Positions 1 through 10,318 of a DNA stretch of 64,000 nucleotides are shown here, in pieces (position 1 is the first letter of the stretch; each line of letters opens with the position of its first letter). Under the pieces are notes generated by a model. That model saw only the letters and a program-made list of their open reading frames with translations, searched no databases and was not told the DNA's origin. This DNA comes from an uncultured Bacilli bacterium (lineage in GTDB: Bacteria > Bacillota_I > Bacilli_A > RF39 > UBA660). Where the stretch lies: the NCBI GenBank assembly GCA_934096405.1, contig CAKOLW010000004.1, positions 1 through 64,000 of the forward strand. The letters run 5' to 3'. The position numbers and the translations under genes were made by a program.

Positions 1-395
1 TTATCAGTATCACAGTTTAAATCACATCTACCATCATTATTGGTATCACAATTTAAATCACATTTGCCATCTCCATTAGTATCACAGTTTAAATCACATT
101 TGCCATCTCCATTAGTATCACAGTTTAAATCGCATTTGCCATCTTTATTGGTATCACAATTTAAGTCACATTTGCCATCTTTATTGGTATCACAATTTAA
201 GTCACACTTACCATCCTTATCAATATCACAGTTTAGATCACATCTACCATCCTTATCAGTATCACAATTCAAATCGCACTTACCATCTTTATCAGTATCA
301 CAATTTAAATCACACTTCTTATCACCATTAGTATCGCAATTTAAATCACACTTACCATCTTTATTGGTATCACAATTTAAATCACATTTTCCATC
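1..395. repeat. 36-bp tandem repeat (coding)
   Basis: About eleven head-to-tail 36-bp units run from the window edge to about 395, varying mainly at the codons for repeat positions 2-4. An isolated further copy sits near 440-475. They encode the 12-residue Cys-rich units of the protein above, so copy number probably varies between strains. Confidence 0.9.
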
Positions 396-839
396 TCCAT
401 CAAAATCTAAATTAGTTTCTGGCCATCCATCATCATCAATATCACAATTTAAATCGCATATTCCATCATTATCTAAATCTTGATTAATTAAATTAGTATC
501 TGGTATCTTATCTCCATCAGTATCTAAATTAAATAAAGGTTCTCTATATAATCCTTCTCCTTTAAAACTTATATTATAATAAGGTTTATTATCACCAATA
601 TTTTTAGTACAGTTAACATCACATATACCATCTCCGTCAATATCAATATTTAAATATTTCAATCTATTATTTATACTTATAAATGAATAAGTTCCAAATG
701 CAGTAATTCCAATAAAAATAACTGTTAAAATAATAATAATTAACAATTTTTTTCTATCTTCCTCCTTATTAGGACTTTCTAAATATAAACCTTCCTCTTC
801 CATTATACGAGTTCTTTCATCTAATTCTTTATTAGCCAT
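1..839 (-). CDS. Membrane-anchored protein with Cys-rich calcium-loop (thrombospondin type 3-like) repeats, partial
   Basis: The start ATG at 839 follows a GGGAGTG ribosome site; the gene runs off the left edge, so only 279 codons are visible. The N-terminus is about 32 charged cytoplasmic residues, then one membrane segment (about residues 33-55), then an extracellular region. From about residue 65 it has acidic units of the form D-x-D/N-x-D-G-x-C-D-L-N-C. The last eleven or so are contiguous, 12 residues (36 nt) each, with unit consensus DTNKDGKCDLNC. The D-x-N-x-D-G-x-x-D spacing is the calcium-binding loop of thrombospondin type 3/dockerin-like repeats, and each unit adds a Cys pair. A calcium-rigidified, disulfide-linked surface stalk is inferred. 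Ligand and full length are unknown. Confidence 0.75.
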   Translation of the reverse strand, partial: MANKELDERTRIMEEEGLYLESPNKEEDRKKLLIIIILTVIFIGITAFGTYSFISINNRLKYLNIDIDGDGICDVNCTKNIGDNKPYYNISFKGEGLYREPLFNLDTDGDKIPDTNLINQDLDNDGICDLNCDIDDDGWPETNLDFDGDGKCDLNCDTNKDGKCDLNCDTNGDKKCDLNCDTDKDGKCDLNCDTDKDGRCDLNCDIDKDGKCDLNCDTNKDGKCDLNCDTNKDGKCDLNCDTNGDGKCDLNCDTNGDGKCDLNCDTNNDGRCDLNCDTD

Positions 840-866
840 ATTAACACTCCCTATTATCTAATATAA

Positions 867-875
867 ATAATACCA
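867..875 (-). promoter_or_regulatory. Extended -10 promoter of the repeat protein gene
   Basis: Minus-strand TGGTATTAT lies 28 nt upstream of the ATG at 839, so a start site just before the GGGAGTG ribosome site is expected. The -35 position falls in the preceding terminator and matches poorly. Confidence 0.5.
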
Positions 876-881
876 CATAAA

Positions 882-922
882 AGAAAAATAAACAAATAGT
901 TTTTAACAAAAACTATTTGTTT
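882..922 (-). terminator. Rho-independent terminator after the yihY-like gene
   Basis: A 14-bp stem (890-904 with 909-922, loop of 4) is followed on the minus strand by a T-rich run. The stop codon of the yihY-like gene lies inside the stem. Confidence 0.8.
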
Positions 923-1791
923 CTACTTTCTCTAACTTTTTCTTCTAATTCTTTTAATTTAATATTGTTAGTCATTTCAATATTATGCTTTACGTTTTGA
1001 TAATTAAAAGATAATCCCATTACAAATACAAAAGCCAATATATAAAACCAAACCATTAGTATTACTATATTACTTAAACCAGCATAATATAAATTATAAG
1101 TTGCTATATTTTTTATATAATAAGAATATATCAATGTTGCCAATACCCAAACTGTAGTAGTAAATATAGCTCCTTTAGTAACATACTTACTTTTAATCTT
1201 TTCATCTGGTGCAATTACATAAATCAACTTTATTGAAAAATACATCATTATTATTGTAATAGGCAAATTAAGTACAGGATATAACATTTGTAATGCATTA
1301 ATAATTTTATTATTAAAGCCAACTAAAGTTGCCAAATTTAAAATTTGTTCACCAAAGATAGGCACTATTAACATAAAAGTAAACAATATAAATAATAAAA
1401 TAGTCATGGCAAATGCTTTCATTCTTCTTTTTATATAATTTTTATTTTCAATATTAAACACCATATTAGATGCAATAATAATTGAATCACAGCCATTACT
1501 AACTATAAAGAAAGCAATTAACAAATAAACAACAAATCCAAAATTAAAATTATAACCTGTAATCATTGGTGTAATTACATCCATTACTTCTTTACTAAAG
1601 TTTTGTTCAATAAATTGAGTAATAAATGTTGTAGACAAATTAAATGAAGTAGCAATTAAAAGAAGAAAAGAAATTATTGGCACTACTGCAAGAACAAAGT
1701 AATAAGCAAGAGTACTAGGAAGGGTAAGCATTTCAGGTTTCATCATAATATTATATATATTAATAATAAATTCTTTAAACTTTTTCCACAT
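913..1791 (-). CDS. YihY/BrkB family integral membrane protein (UPF0761)
   Basis: This 292-aa protein has about six membrane segments and the family N-terminal pattern: a short amphipathic start, then LPSTLAYYFVLAVVPIISFL, which matches the conserved YihY/virulence factor BrkB block. Members are inner-membrane proteins of unsettled function (possible transporters; historically misnamed ribonuclease BN). It follows the sensor gene with a 2-nt gap, so it is probably the last gene of the 4258-to-913 operon and ends at a strong hairpin. Confidence 0.85.
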   Translation of the reverse strand: MWKKFKEFIINIYNIMMKPEMLTLPSTLAYYFVLAVVPIISFLLLIATSFNLSTTFITQFIEQNFSKEVMDVITPMITGYNFNFGFVVYLLIAFFIVSNGCDSIIIASNMVFNIENKNYIKRRMKAFAMTILLFILFTFMLIVPIFGEQILNLATLVGFNNKIINALQMLYPVLNLPITIIMMYFSIKLIYVIAPDEKIKSKYVTKGAIFTTTVWVLATLIYSYYIKNIATYNLYYAGLSNIVILMVWFYILAFVFVMGLSFNYQNVKHNIEMTNNIKLKELEEKVRESRNK

Positions 1792-1793
1792 AA

Positions 1794-3794
1794 CTATTTT
1801 TCCTTATTCTTTCTCATCATGATTAATGCTTCATTAATTGCGTCATCAATAGTTGTACTTTCACTATTAATCATATAATAACCAACACTTGCCCCATACT
1901 CATAAGGTAAATTCTTTAATTCTTTTATTAACTTATTTACGTATGTAACCACTTGCTTATCTTCATAACCAACTAAGTAAATTAAAAATTCATTACCATC
2001 AGTTCTTATTATTTCACTATTTTCTCTTTGAGTTCTAATTAGTATATTAGCTGCACTCTTAATTTGTCTATCCCCTTCTTCATGTCCTTTAGTATCATTA
2101 ATAACACTTATATTATTTAAATCTATAACTACAACAGCTTGTGGATAAACCTTATTACTTTCCCAATAATTTAAATTATCATTCAAATAATTTCTATTTT
2201 TAAGATTAGTCATAACATCTAAATACATCATCTTATCTTCTTTTTTAATCTTCTTAGTAACTCTAACTTTCTTATTAAATTTTAATAGAAAGAATACAAT
2301 TGCTATTACTATAATAATTATATAAGTTAAATTACTTAAAATAAATTTCAAAATAACATTAGTATTAACTTCATCAATAGAATGACCAATAGCCATATTA
2401 TTAACATATTTATTACCTAAAGTACTAATATAAAAATTAAACAAATTATTAAACGTTGTATTATCTTTATTTAATAAGAATGAACTTTGTAAATTAGCTT
2501 CTCCTATAAATTTAACAACATAATTTTTCAACTCATCATTTCTATAATAATCATAAACACTTTTCTCTATTATTAAAATATCAGTTTTATTTAAACTTTT
2601 TAATAAATTATCATAATTATCAAAAGCATTTATATTTAAATTATTACTTTTCATATAATTATATAAATTAGTTTTATCAATCATTTTTACATTATCATCA
2701 AGAACACTTTCCAGACTATCAACTGGAATATAATTATCTTGATGAGTTATAACAACATAATTTATATTTCCCAAACTTACACTATTATCATAATTTTCAT
2801 TAGATAAATTATAATAATTTAAAACAATATCTACTTTTTTATTACTAAGTGCATTCCCTAATTTATTAATATCCGAATATTCTATATATTTATAACTAGC
2901 TCCTGTCATATCAGCAAATAATCTAAGATATTCATTAGTTATACCATTAAATTTATTATTAATCTTTCCTTCAAATGGTAAATTAGAAATATAACCAACT
3001 AATAAATCATCTCCTACTATACTTTCTTTTTCTAAATCACTAATATTATAAACATCATAATATAATTTCAATAAATATTTATTTCTTTCAGTATTTAAAT
3101 TATCTTCCCAATTACTAAAATATTTATTAAAAACATTACTTAAAGTAGTATTAGCATCTTTCATACTTAAAACATAATGAGAATGTAACCCCTCCAAATG
3201 TTTTACTATATAGTATTTATTATTAATAATAGCACTCATGTATTTTTCCATAGGTATAATAGCATAAATAATTGAATTATTCATATCATTACTAATTGAA
3301 TCTATAGAATCATATTCTTTTAAATATAAATTATTATTACTTAAATACTTAGTTACATAACTCATGTCACTACTAATAACACCAATATTTTGATTTTTTA
3401 TTTTACTAAAATCTTCAACTAAATTTCCATTAGTACTTATCAAAACATAATGGTCAGTATAAAACACTAAATCACTAGGACTCAATTCATTTTTATTTTT
3501 AAATACATAATCTCCTTCACTGTTAACAGTTACATTAAAAGTAAGACCAGTACTAGTTTCCAAATCGTTTATATATTCATAGAATACACCTTCACCATTA
3601 TTACTAAATATTGGTAAATTACCTTCCATACTTATATCAATTACATTATTAGCATTTTGATTTATCCAACTCTTTTCACTAAATGAAAAACTATTCTTAT
3701 TATTATTAACATAAATTAATATACCAACAACAATAATAAATAAAAGAAGAATAAGTCCACTTATTATTAATATCTTTCTATTTTTCTTTTTCAT
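1794..3794 (-). CDS. Two-SBP-domain membrane sensor with degenerate GGDEF domain
   Basis: The 666-aa protein has an N-terminal signal anchor (about 7-28) and two tandem extracellular segments resembling bacterial solute-binding family 3 domains (about 45-240 and 260-470). A second membrane helix (about 483-503) and a cytoplasmic GGDEF-type domain (about 530-666) follow. The GGDEF domain keeps the metal-site region (VVVIDLNN...NDTKGH), but the signature reads DGNEF (599-603) in place of GGDEF, so the third, metal-binding acidic residue is Asn. No RxxD inhibitory site is seen. It is probably an amino-acid or peptide sensor whose cyclase is inactive or altered; a nucleotide-binding effector role is inferred. 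The middle gene of a three-gene operon. Confidence 0.75.
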   Translation of the reverse strand: MKKKNRKILIISGLILLLFIIVVGILIYVNNNKNSFSFSEKSWINQNANNVIDISMEGNLPIFSNNGEGVFYEYINDLETSTGLTFNVTVNSEGDYVFKNKNELSPSDLVFYTDHYVLISTNGNLVEDFSKIKNQNIGVISSDMSYVTKYLSNNNLYLKEYDSIDSISNDMNNSIIYAIIPMEKYMSAIINNKYYIVKHLEGLHSHYVLSMKDANTTLSNVFNKYFSNWEDNLNTERNKYLLKLYYDVYNISDLEKESIVGDDLLVGYISNLPFEGKINNKFNGITNEYLRLFADMTGASYKYIEYSDINKLGNALSNKKVDIVLNYYNLSNENYDNSVSLGNINYVVITHQDNYIPVDSLESVLDDNVKMIDKTNLYNYMKSNNLNINAFDNYDNLLKSLNKTDILIIEKSVYDYYRNDELKNYVVKFIGEANLQSSFLLNKDNTTFNNLFNFYISTLGNKYVNNMAIGHSIDEVNTNVILKFILSNLTYIIIIVIAIVFFLLKFNKKVRVTKKIKKEDKMMYLDVMTNLKNRNYLNDNLNYWESNKVYPQAVVVIDLNNISVINDTKGHEEGDRQIKSAANILIRTQRENSEIIRTDGNEFLIYLVGYEDKQVVTYVNKLIKELKNLPYEYGASVGYYMINSESTTIDDAINEALIMMRKNKEK

Positions 3795-3802
3795 TATATC
3801 AC

Positions 3803-4258
3803 CTAATTATTTGTCCAAACTATCTGAGTATTACTAGAGTTTTTATACCCTTCCATTGGATACATAGTAGTTTCTTCACTAGCATTTTTACATGTAATTA
3901 AGAATTGAATATCATAAAAAGATTTTTCATCATCGCTAAATACATCTAATGCCTTAACAGCATAACTTTGTGCATCAACCTTACTAACTCCATCACTAAC
4001 ATCCATAATAACATAGACAATCTTACCTTTAGTATCTACACTAACACTTTCAACCCCACCCTCATATAAAGCTTTAATGTCATTTGCTAAAGAACTTTTT
4101 AATTTATGCTTTTCTATTCCAGTTAATCTATCACCATACTTATTCCCATTAGTACTATAAAAATATTTAATTAATCCTACCCCCATAAGTATCAATGATA
4201 TTATTACTATCAATGCAAGTACAAATAAAACTTTATTTTCTTTAATAATTTTTTTCAT
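3803..4258 (-). CDS. Membrane-anchored protein of unknown function
   Basis: This 151-aa protein has a single N-terminal membrane helix (about 10-33) and an extracytoplasmic domain of about 110 residues. I do not recognise the domain; it contains one Cys (ITCKNAS). The AAGGAGTTG ribosome site gives good spacing to the ATG. It is the first gene of the operon leading into the SBP/GGDEF sensor (8 nt apart), so a role as its extracytoplasmic partner is possible but unproven. Confidence 0.6.
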   Translation of the reverse strand: MKKIIKENKVLFVLALIVIISLILMGVGLIKYFYSTNGNKYGDRLTGIEKHKLKSSLANDIKALYEGGVESVSVDTKGKIVYVIMDVSDGVSKVDAQSYAVKALDVFSDDEKSFYDIQFLITCKNASEETTMYPMEGYKNSSNTQIVWTNN

Positions 4259-4278
4259 TCTTTCAACTCCTTGAATAC

Positions 4279-4284
4279 ATTATA
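4279..4284 (-). promoter_or_regulatory. -10 element upstream of the 4258 gene
   Basis: Minus-strand TATAAT within TATAGTATAATG sits 21 nt upstream of the start codon. The matching -35 position (TAGCAA) is weak. Confidence 0.4.
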
Positions 4285-4400
4285 CTATAGTTTATTCTAA
4301 ATTGCTAGTTTACATTCAGAAGACAAAAACATAACTATCATAATAAAAATTAAAATTTTTATTATTCTTCAATATTTACTCTAAATCCAACATATTTATT

Positions 4401-4446
4401 TTGACAAAATTAATGAAAAATAACAAAATATCATTAGATTTGTCAA
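4401..4446. repeat. Large imperfect inverted repeat in a 229-bp intergenic gap
   Basis: Arms 4401-4416 and 4431-4446 are complementary at 14 of 16 positions around a 14-nt centre. Each arm begins with TTGACAAA on its own strand. It lies between the terminator of the 4850 gene and the promoter of the 4258 gene. An operator, an attenuator or a remnant of a mobile repeat are all possible. Confidence 0.6.
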
Positions 4447-4459
4447 GAAATTAAAAACT

Positions 4460-4487
4460 AAATAAAAAGGCATCTCTCACGAAACAC

Positions 4488-4490
<3 letters not shown>
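4460..4490 (-). terminator. Terminator after the ligA operon
   Basis: A 9-bp stem with three G-U pairs and a GUGA tetraloop (4468-4476 with 4481-4489) is followed on the minus strand by TTTTTATTT, immediately after the stop of the 120-aa gene. Confidence 0.75.
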
Positions 4491-6828
<2,338 letters not shown>

Positions 6829-6839
6829 TCACCATTTAT

Positions 6840-6868
6840 ATTATACAAAAAATGCAATTATTAGTAAA
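6840..6868 (-). promoter_or_regulatory. Promoter of ligA
   Basis: Minus-strand TTTACT (6863-6868), a 17-nt spacer and TATAAT (6840-6845) lie 18 nt upstream of the ligA start. Confidence 0.6.
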
Positions 6869-6940
6869 CAAAACTTTTTCATATATCTACGGGTAACAAT
6901 TCTTTTAGATATATTTACTTAAATTTTTAGCATTTAACAA

Positions 6941-6987
6941 TTCTATTCCAAAAAAAATTCCAAATTGGAGTTTTTTTTGGAATAGAG
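6941..6987 (-). terminator. Long AT-rich hairpin after the ATPase pseudogene
   Basis: Arms 6942-6957 and 6971-6986 form a 16-bp stem made of CTATTCC plus an A8/T8 tract, with a 13-nt loop. It lies just downstream of the pseudogene stop on the minus strand, and either arm could serve as a U-tract. A terminator or inverted-repeat remnant; it is the only notable feature of this 178-bp gap besides the ligA promoter. Confidence 0.6.
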
Positions 6988-7000
6988 TTTTCTACAGGTT

Positions 7001-8186
7001 TTAATAAGTAAGTTCTTTTATTAAAAATGCAGCATAAATAGGTACCGATTTTATTTTAGTTTCAGGATTATATCCAAAATCTTTTGTACTTAATCTAATC
7101 ATATACTTAGGTTTATATAAGTTATAATAAGTTTTTAGGCTTTTAGATTGAGTATTTTCAGAAGACTTCACTTCAATTGGAATTACACCATCATAATCAG
7201 TTTCAACAAGAAAGTCAACTTCAGCTTCTTCTTTACTTTTCCAATAGTATATAGGTAATCCACTAGATATAAGCTGATTAGCAACAAAATTTTCAGCAAT
7301 AATTCCCTTAAATATTTTTAGTTCATTATTAAGTATTTCATTAACTGATATATTAAGTAAACGATTTAAAATACCCACATCACTTAAAAATAATTTAAAA
7401 ACCTCATAAATTTCAAACCCTTTTAAAGGCTTTTCAGGAACACTAACACAATTAACTTTTAATACCATATTAGCAGACACTAGCCAATCAAGTGGCAATT
7501 CATAATCTCTTGATTTTGCATCTTTTATAATTTTTGAATATTGAAATTTATGAGAAGCATTTGATAATTGACTAGGTAACGAATCATATATTCTTCTTAT
7601 CTTTAAAATTTCCGATGGGGTTTCAATATACTTTTTCATGTCATTAAAATAAGACTCTATAATATCATTTAAAATATTATTATTATACTTAATATAATCG
7701 TTATCAACACTCACCAAACTTTTAACACTTTCTGGCATTCCACCGGTTAATAAATAATTATTATAATATCTTAAAGCCTTATCATGTAAAACTAACATAG
7801 GTTTATTATTTTTAAATGAATCTTTAATAGTATCAAGTAATAATAATTCATTATTAGCAATTAAATATTCTTCAAAATCCATTGGATACATATTTTTTAT
7901 ATAAACTTTTCCAACTGGAAAAGATTTAGAAAATCTTTTAAGTTTAACACCTAAAAGTGAACCAATGCATATAACTCTTACATTATTAAGTTGTTCGCAA
8001 TAAAATTTTAATTCACTTATCAGTTCTTTAAAACAAGTTAACTTTAATATAAATATCATACTCATTTTTACAAAATTCTTCTATGATGTAAGGTTTTCCA
8101 CATTGTCTAATACCTAAAACTAATATTGGTTTATTAATTTCATTTTCCTTCCATTTTACTAATTCGTCATATATTTTTCTTTTCAT
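7001..8186 (-). pseudogene. Decayed AAA-family ATPase with DUF4143 domain
   Basis: Two pieces in different frames belong to one gene. The 5' part (from ATG 8186, MKRKIYDELVKW...) carries the P-loop as GIRQCGKP, with Pro where GKT is expected, and stops after KVNLF near 8028. The 3' part, readable from 8065 to 7001, resumes at ELISELKFYC...GSLLGVKL and continues through a full DUF4143-type C-terminus ending near EAEVDFLVE and VPIEVKSS. About 50-70 codons expected between them, including the Walker B stretch, are missing and the frame shifts at the junction. An inactive remnant of a common accessory ATPase of unknown role. Confidence 0.8.
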
Positions 8187-8371
8187 AAACAATACTATAA
8201 TAAATATGACATATTTTTTATAACAAATCAACTAATTAACACCTTTTCAGGACGACTTTTGAATTACCAAAATCATTTGATAAAGAAAATATGTTAATAA
8301 GTGTCAATTTATCAGTAATTTATTGATAAAGTTAAAGAATTTAGTTAAACTTAAAATAGAAGAGGTGTTTT

Positions 8372-9202
8372 ATGAAAACAAGTTATGAAAAGTTTGAAGA
8401 GATTCTAGATGAGTTAAGAGTGATAAGAGATTTAAAAGAATTTGAAGCTAATAGTCCAAAACAATATGAAGAATTGTTAGAAACTCTTACAAAATTATAT
8501 GAAGATATAATTAAGGAAGCAAAAAATTTAACTGACATTGAAGTAACTAAAGCAGATGAATTAATGGACAAATTGATTAATGCTCAGCCAGAATTAGATG
8601 AATTAAAAGAAAAATTTGAAATAAGAAAAAAAGTAATAACTAATCTTAAGGATCTAGATCAAGTTAGACATGATTTATTAAAAATTGACGATTTAACAAA
8701 TTATAGAGAAAATTTTGAAAAAGAATTTGATAAAAGCATAGAAAGTATCATTAGATGCTTTAGTGAAGTCAGCAATAATGTTGATAAAGACAGCGAAGAA
8801 TATTATCAAGCAACACAATATATAAAAGAAATTTGTAATAAACATCCTGAATTAAAACAATTTGAAAAATTATTTTTAGAAGAAACATACACTAATAAAA
8901 CTACGGAAGAAAAGCAAAAAGAAATCACTGAAAAATTCGAATTAGAAAAAGCAAAAGTTAAAGTAACTTCATTAACTAATGATATAGAAAAATTAAGAGA
9001 AAGAAAAGAAACTAATTCAAATGAATTAGGTAAATATAAAGATTTAATAGAAAAATATAAAAAAGAAATATTTAACAACGAAAATTTGAGTAAAGAAGAA
9101 AAGCAAAAACTTATAAGTCAACTTGAAAAAGACAATCAAATATTAAATATGTTAGAAGTGCTAGCTCAACAAGAAAAAACAAGTGGAGGCCCAAGTTTAT
9201 AA
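8372..9202 (+). CDS. Cytoplasmic coiled-coil protein of unknown function
   Basis: This 276-aa protein is almost entirely charged (Glu/Lys) heptad-like helix, with long coiled coils at about 1-115 and 175-265. It has no signal peptide, membrane helix or enzyme motif. GAGGTG precedes the ATG. It is a single-gene plus-strand unit ending in a terminator at 9201 and converging on the S8 protease gene. A structural or adaptor role is the most that can be said; a pairing with the protease is only positional. Confidence 0.65.
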   Translation: MKTSYEKFEEILDELRVIRDLKEFEANSPKQYEELLETLTKLYEDIIKEAKNLTDIEVTKADELMDKLINAQPELDELKEKFEIRKKVITNLKDLDQVRHDLLKIDDLTNYRENFEKEFDKSIESIIRCFSEVSNNVDKDSEEYYQATQYIKEICNKHPELKQFEKLFLEETYTNKTTEEKQKEITEKFELEKAKVKVTSLTNDIEKLRERKETNSNELGKYKDLIEKYKKEIFNNENLSKEEKQKLISQLEKDNQILNMLEVLAQQEKTSGGPSL

Positions 9203-9226
9203 ACACAGAAATTCTGTGTTTTTTTA
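9201..9226 (+). terminator. Terminator of the coiled-coil gene
   Basis: AAACACAGAA (9201-9210) pairs with TTCTGTGTTT (9212-9221) and is followed by a T run. It overlaps the 3' end of the convergent protease gene. Confidence 0.8.
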
Positions 9227-10309
9227 TAATGATCTTTCACCATCTAAATTTAAAGAAATTTGTTCAATAATTGCCTTTGCATTTATAACATTAAATCCAT
9301 CAACATTAACAGTCGTTTCTTTAGCAACTTTAGTAAACTCTTCAAATGTTAATTTTGGATCAACTTCCAAAGCTAATGCATAAATTCCACATAGTTTTGG
9401 TATTCCCCAACTAAATGTATTATTCCCGTGAAACATATAATCAGATTGACTTCCCCAAAGAGGTATCATTTCACTACATGGAACCATTATCTTTTCTTTT
9501 GCAAGTTCAACATTTGATTTTTGCCAATCACTTAAATAATATTGACTATTGTTTAAATCCATATTAACTACAGTAAAGTTTTTAGCAAATTCGTTTGAAT
9601 CTATAACTTCACAACCAGTTTCTCTAAGTTTACCTTTTAGTTGTTCATATTTTTCTCCCAATGCTTTACCATAACCATTACTAATATTAACAATTCTAAT
9701 ACCCTCTCCATTTAAGTTTCTATTATATATTTCTAATAATTTTGAATACGTTAATTGTCCAAAAAATGTTCTAGCATCAGTTGTTACTAGCTCCGGATGT
9801 TCTTCAAAATAACTAGGATTAACATCATAAAAACTTACTTCAGCATTTGGAACAACACCAATATTCTTTCCAACTAAATAAGACAAAACAACCTCACCAT
9901 GAAAATGTTCTCCTCTTGAACCATAACTTTCATAATAATTTTTAATTTTACCTTCTAATTCAACTGGAGTAACCTTAAAACCATTATCAATGACAGCAAT
10001 TTTTATTCCATCACCCTTTAGTCCTTCTTTATGTAACAATTCAATATCTGTAGTAGTTTTAAAGTAATTACTATTAAACTTAAAAGGATGATTATCTGGA
10101 AACTTTGTTGCAGTTGAATAATTCACTTGTCTAACGATTTCATCACTAAATTCTCCAACGAACTTTTTGCTACTTAAATCACTAAAAGCAAATCCCCATT
10201 GCTTAAATTTTTCATTTCTTAAAGCATATTTTAACCACTCTTCAGTTATAATATCCGGTACAACTTCTTCTCCATATATAAGTTTTTCATATTTTTTTAT
10301 ATCATACAT
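9224..10309 (-). CDS. Cytoplasmic subtilisin-family (S8) serine peptidase
   Basis: The 361-aa protein contains a degenerate but complete S8 triad: Asp108 in IAVIDNGF, His137 in FHGEVVLSYLVG and Ser300 in FSWGIPKLCGIYALAL, which corresponds to GTSMATPHVAG. An N-terminal segment of about 95 residues precedes the catalytic core. No signal peptide, membrane helix or propeptide-like secretion signal is seen, so an intracellular location is inferred. Substrate unknown. It is monocistronic, 9 nt downstream of pcrA on the same strand, and converges with the coiled-coil gene. Distant from secreted subtilisins; an effector or processing protease is possible. Confidence 0.75.
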   Translation of the reverse strand: MYDIKKYEKLIYGEEVVPDIITEEWLKYALRNEKFKQWGFAFSDLSSKKFVGEFSDEIVRQVNYSTATKFPDNHPFKFNSNYFKTTTDIELLHKEGLKGDGIKIAVIDNGFKVTPVELEGKIKNYYESYGSRGEHFHGEVVLSYLVGKNIGVVPNAEVSFYDVNPSYFEEHPELVTTDARTFFGQLTYSKLLEIYNRNLNGEGIRIVNISNGYGKALGEKYEQLKGKLRETGCEVIDSNEFAKNFTVVNMDLNNSQYYLSDWQKSNVELAKEKIMVPCSEMIPLWGSQSDYMFHGNNTFSWGIPKLCGIYALALEVDPKLTFEEFTKVAKETTVNVDGFNVINAKAIIEQISLNLDGERSL

Positions 10310-10318
10310 ACATTACAC

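Noticed and set aside
1..395. 36-bp repeats with a CRISPR-like period
   Set aside because: Units are contiguous with no spacers, vary codon by codon and form a continuous minus-strand protein; no cas genes nearby.
40..483. Plus-strand frame of SQFKSHLPS repeats
   Set aside because: It is the antisense reading of the calcium-loop repeats; no ribosome site, and the minus-strand frame has a start, membrane helix and motif logic.
7001..10309. Prophage or integrative element between pcrA and ligA
   Set aside because: No integrase, transposase, att-like direct repeats or phage structural genes were found; the region is simply accessory.
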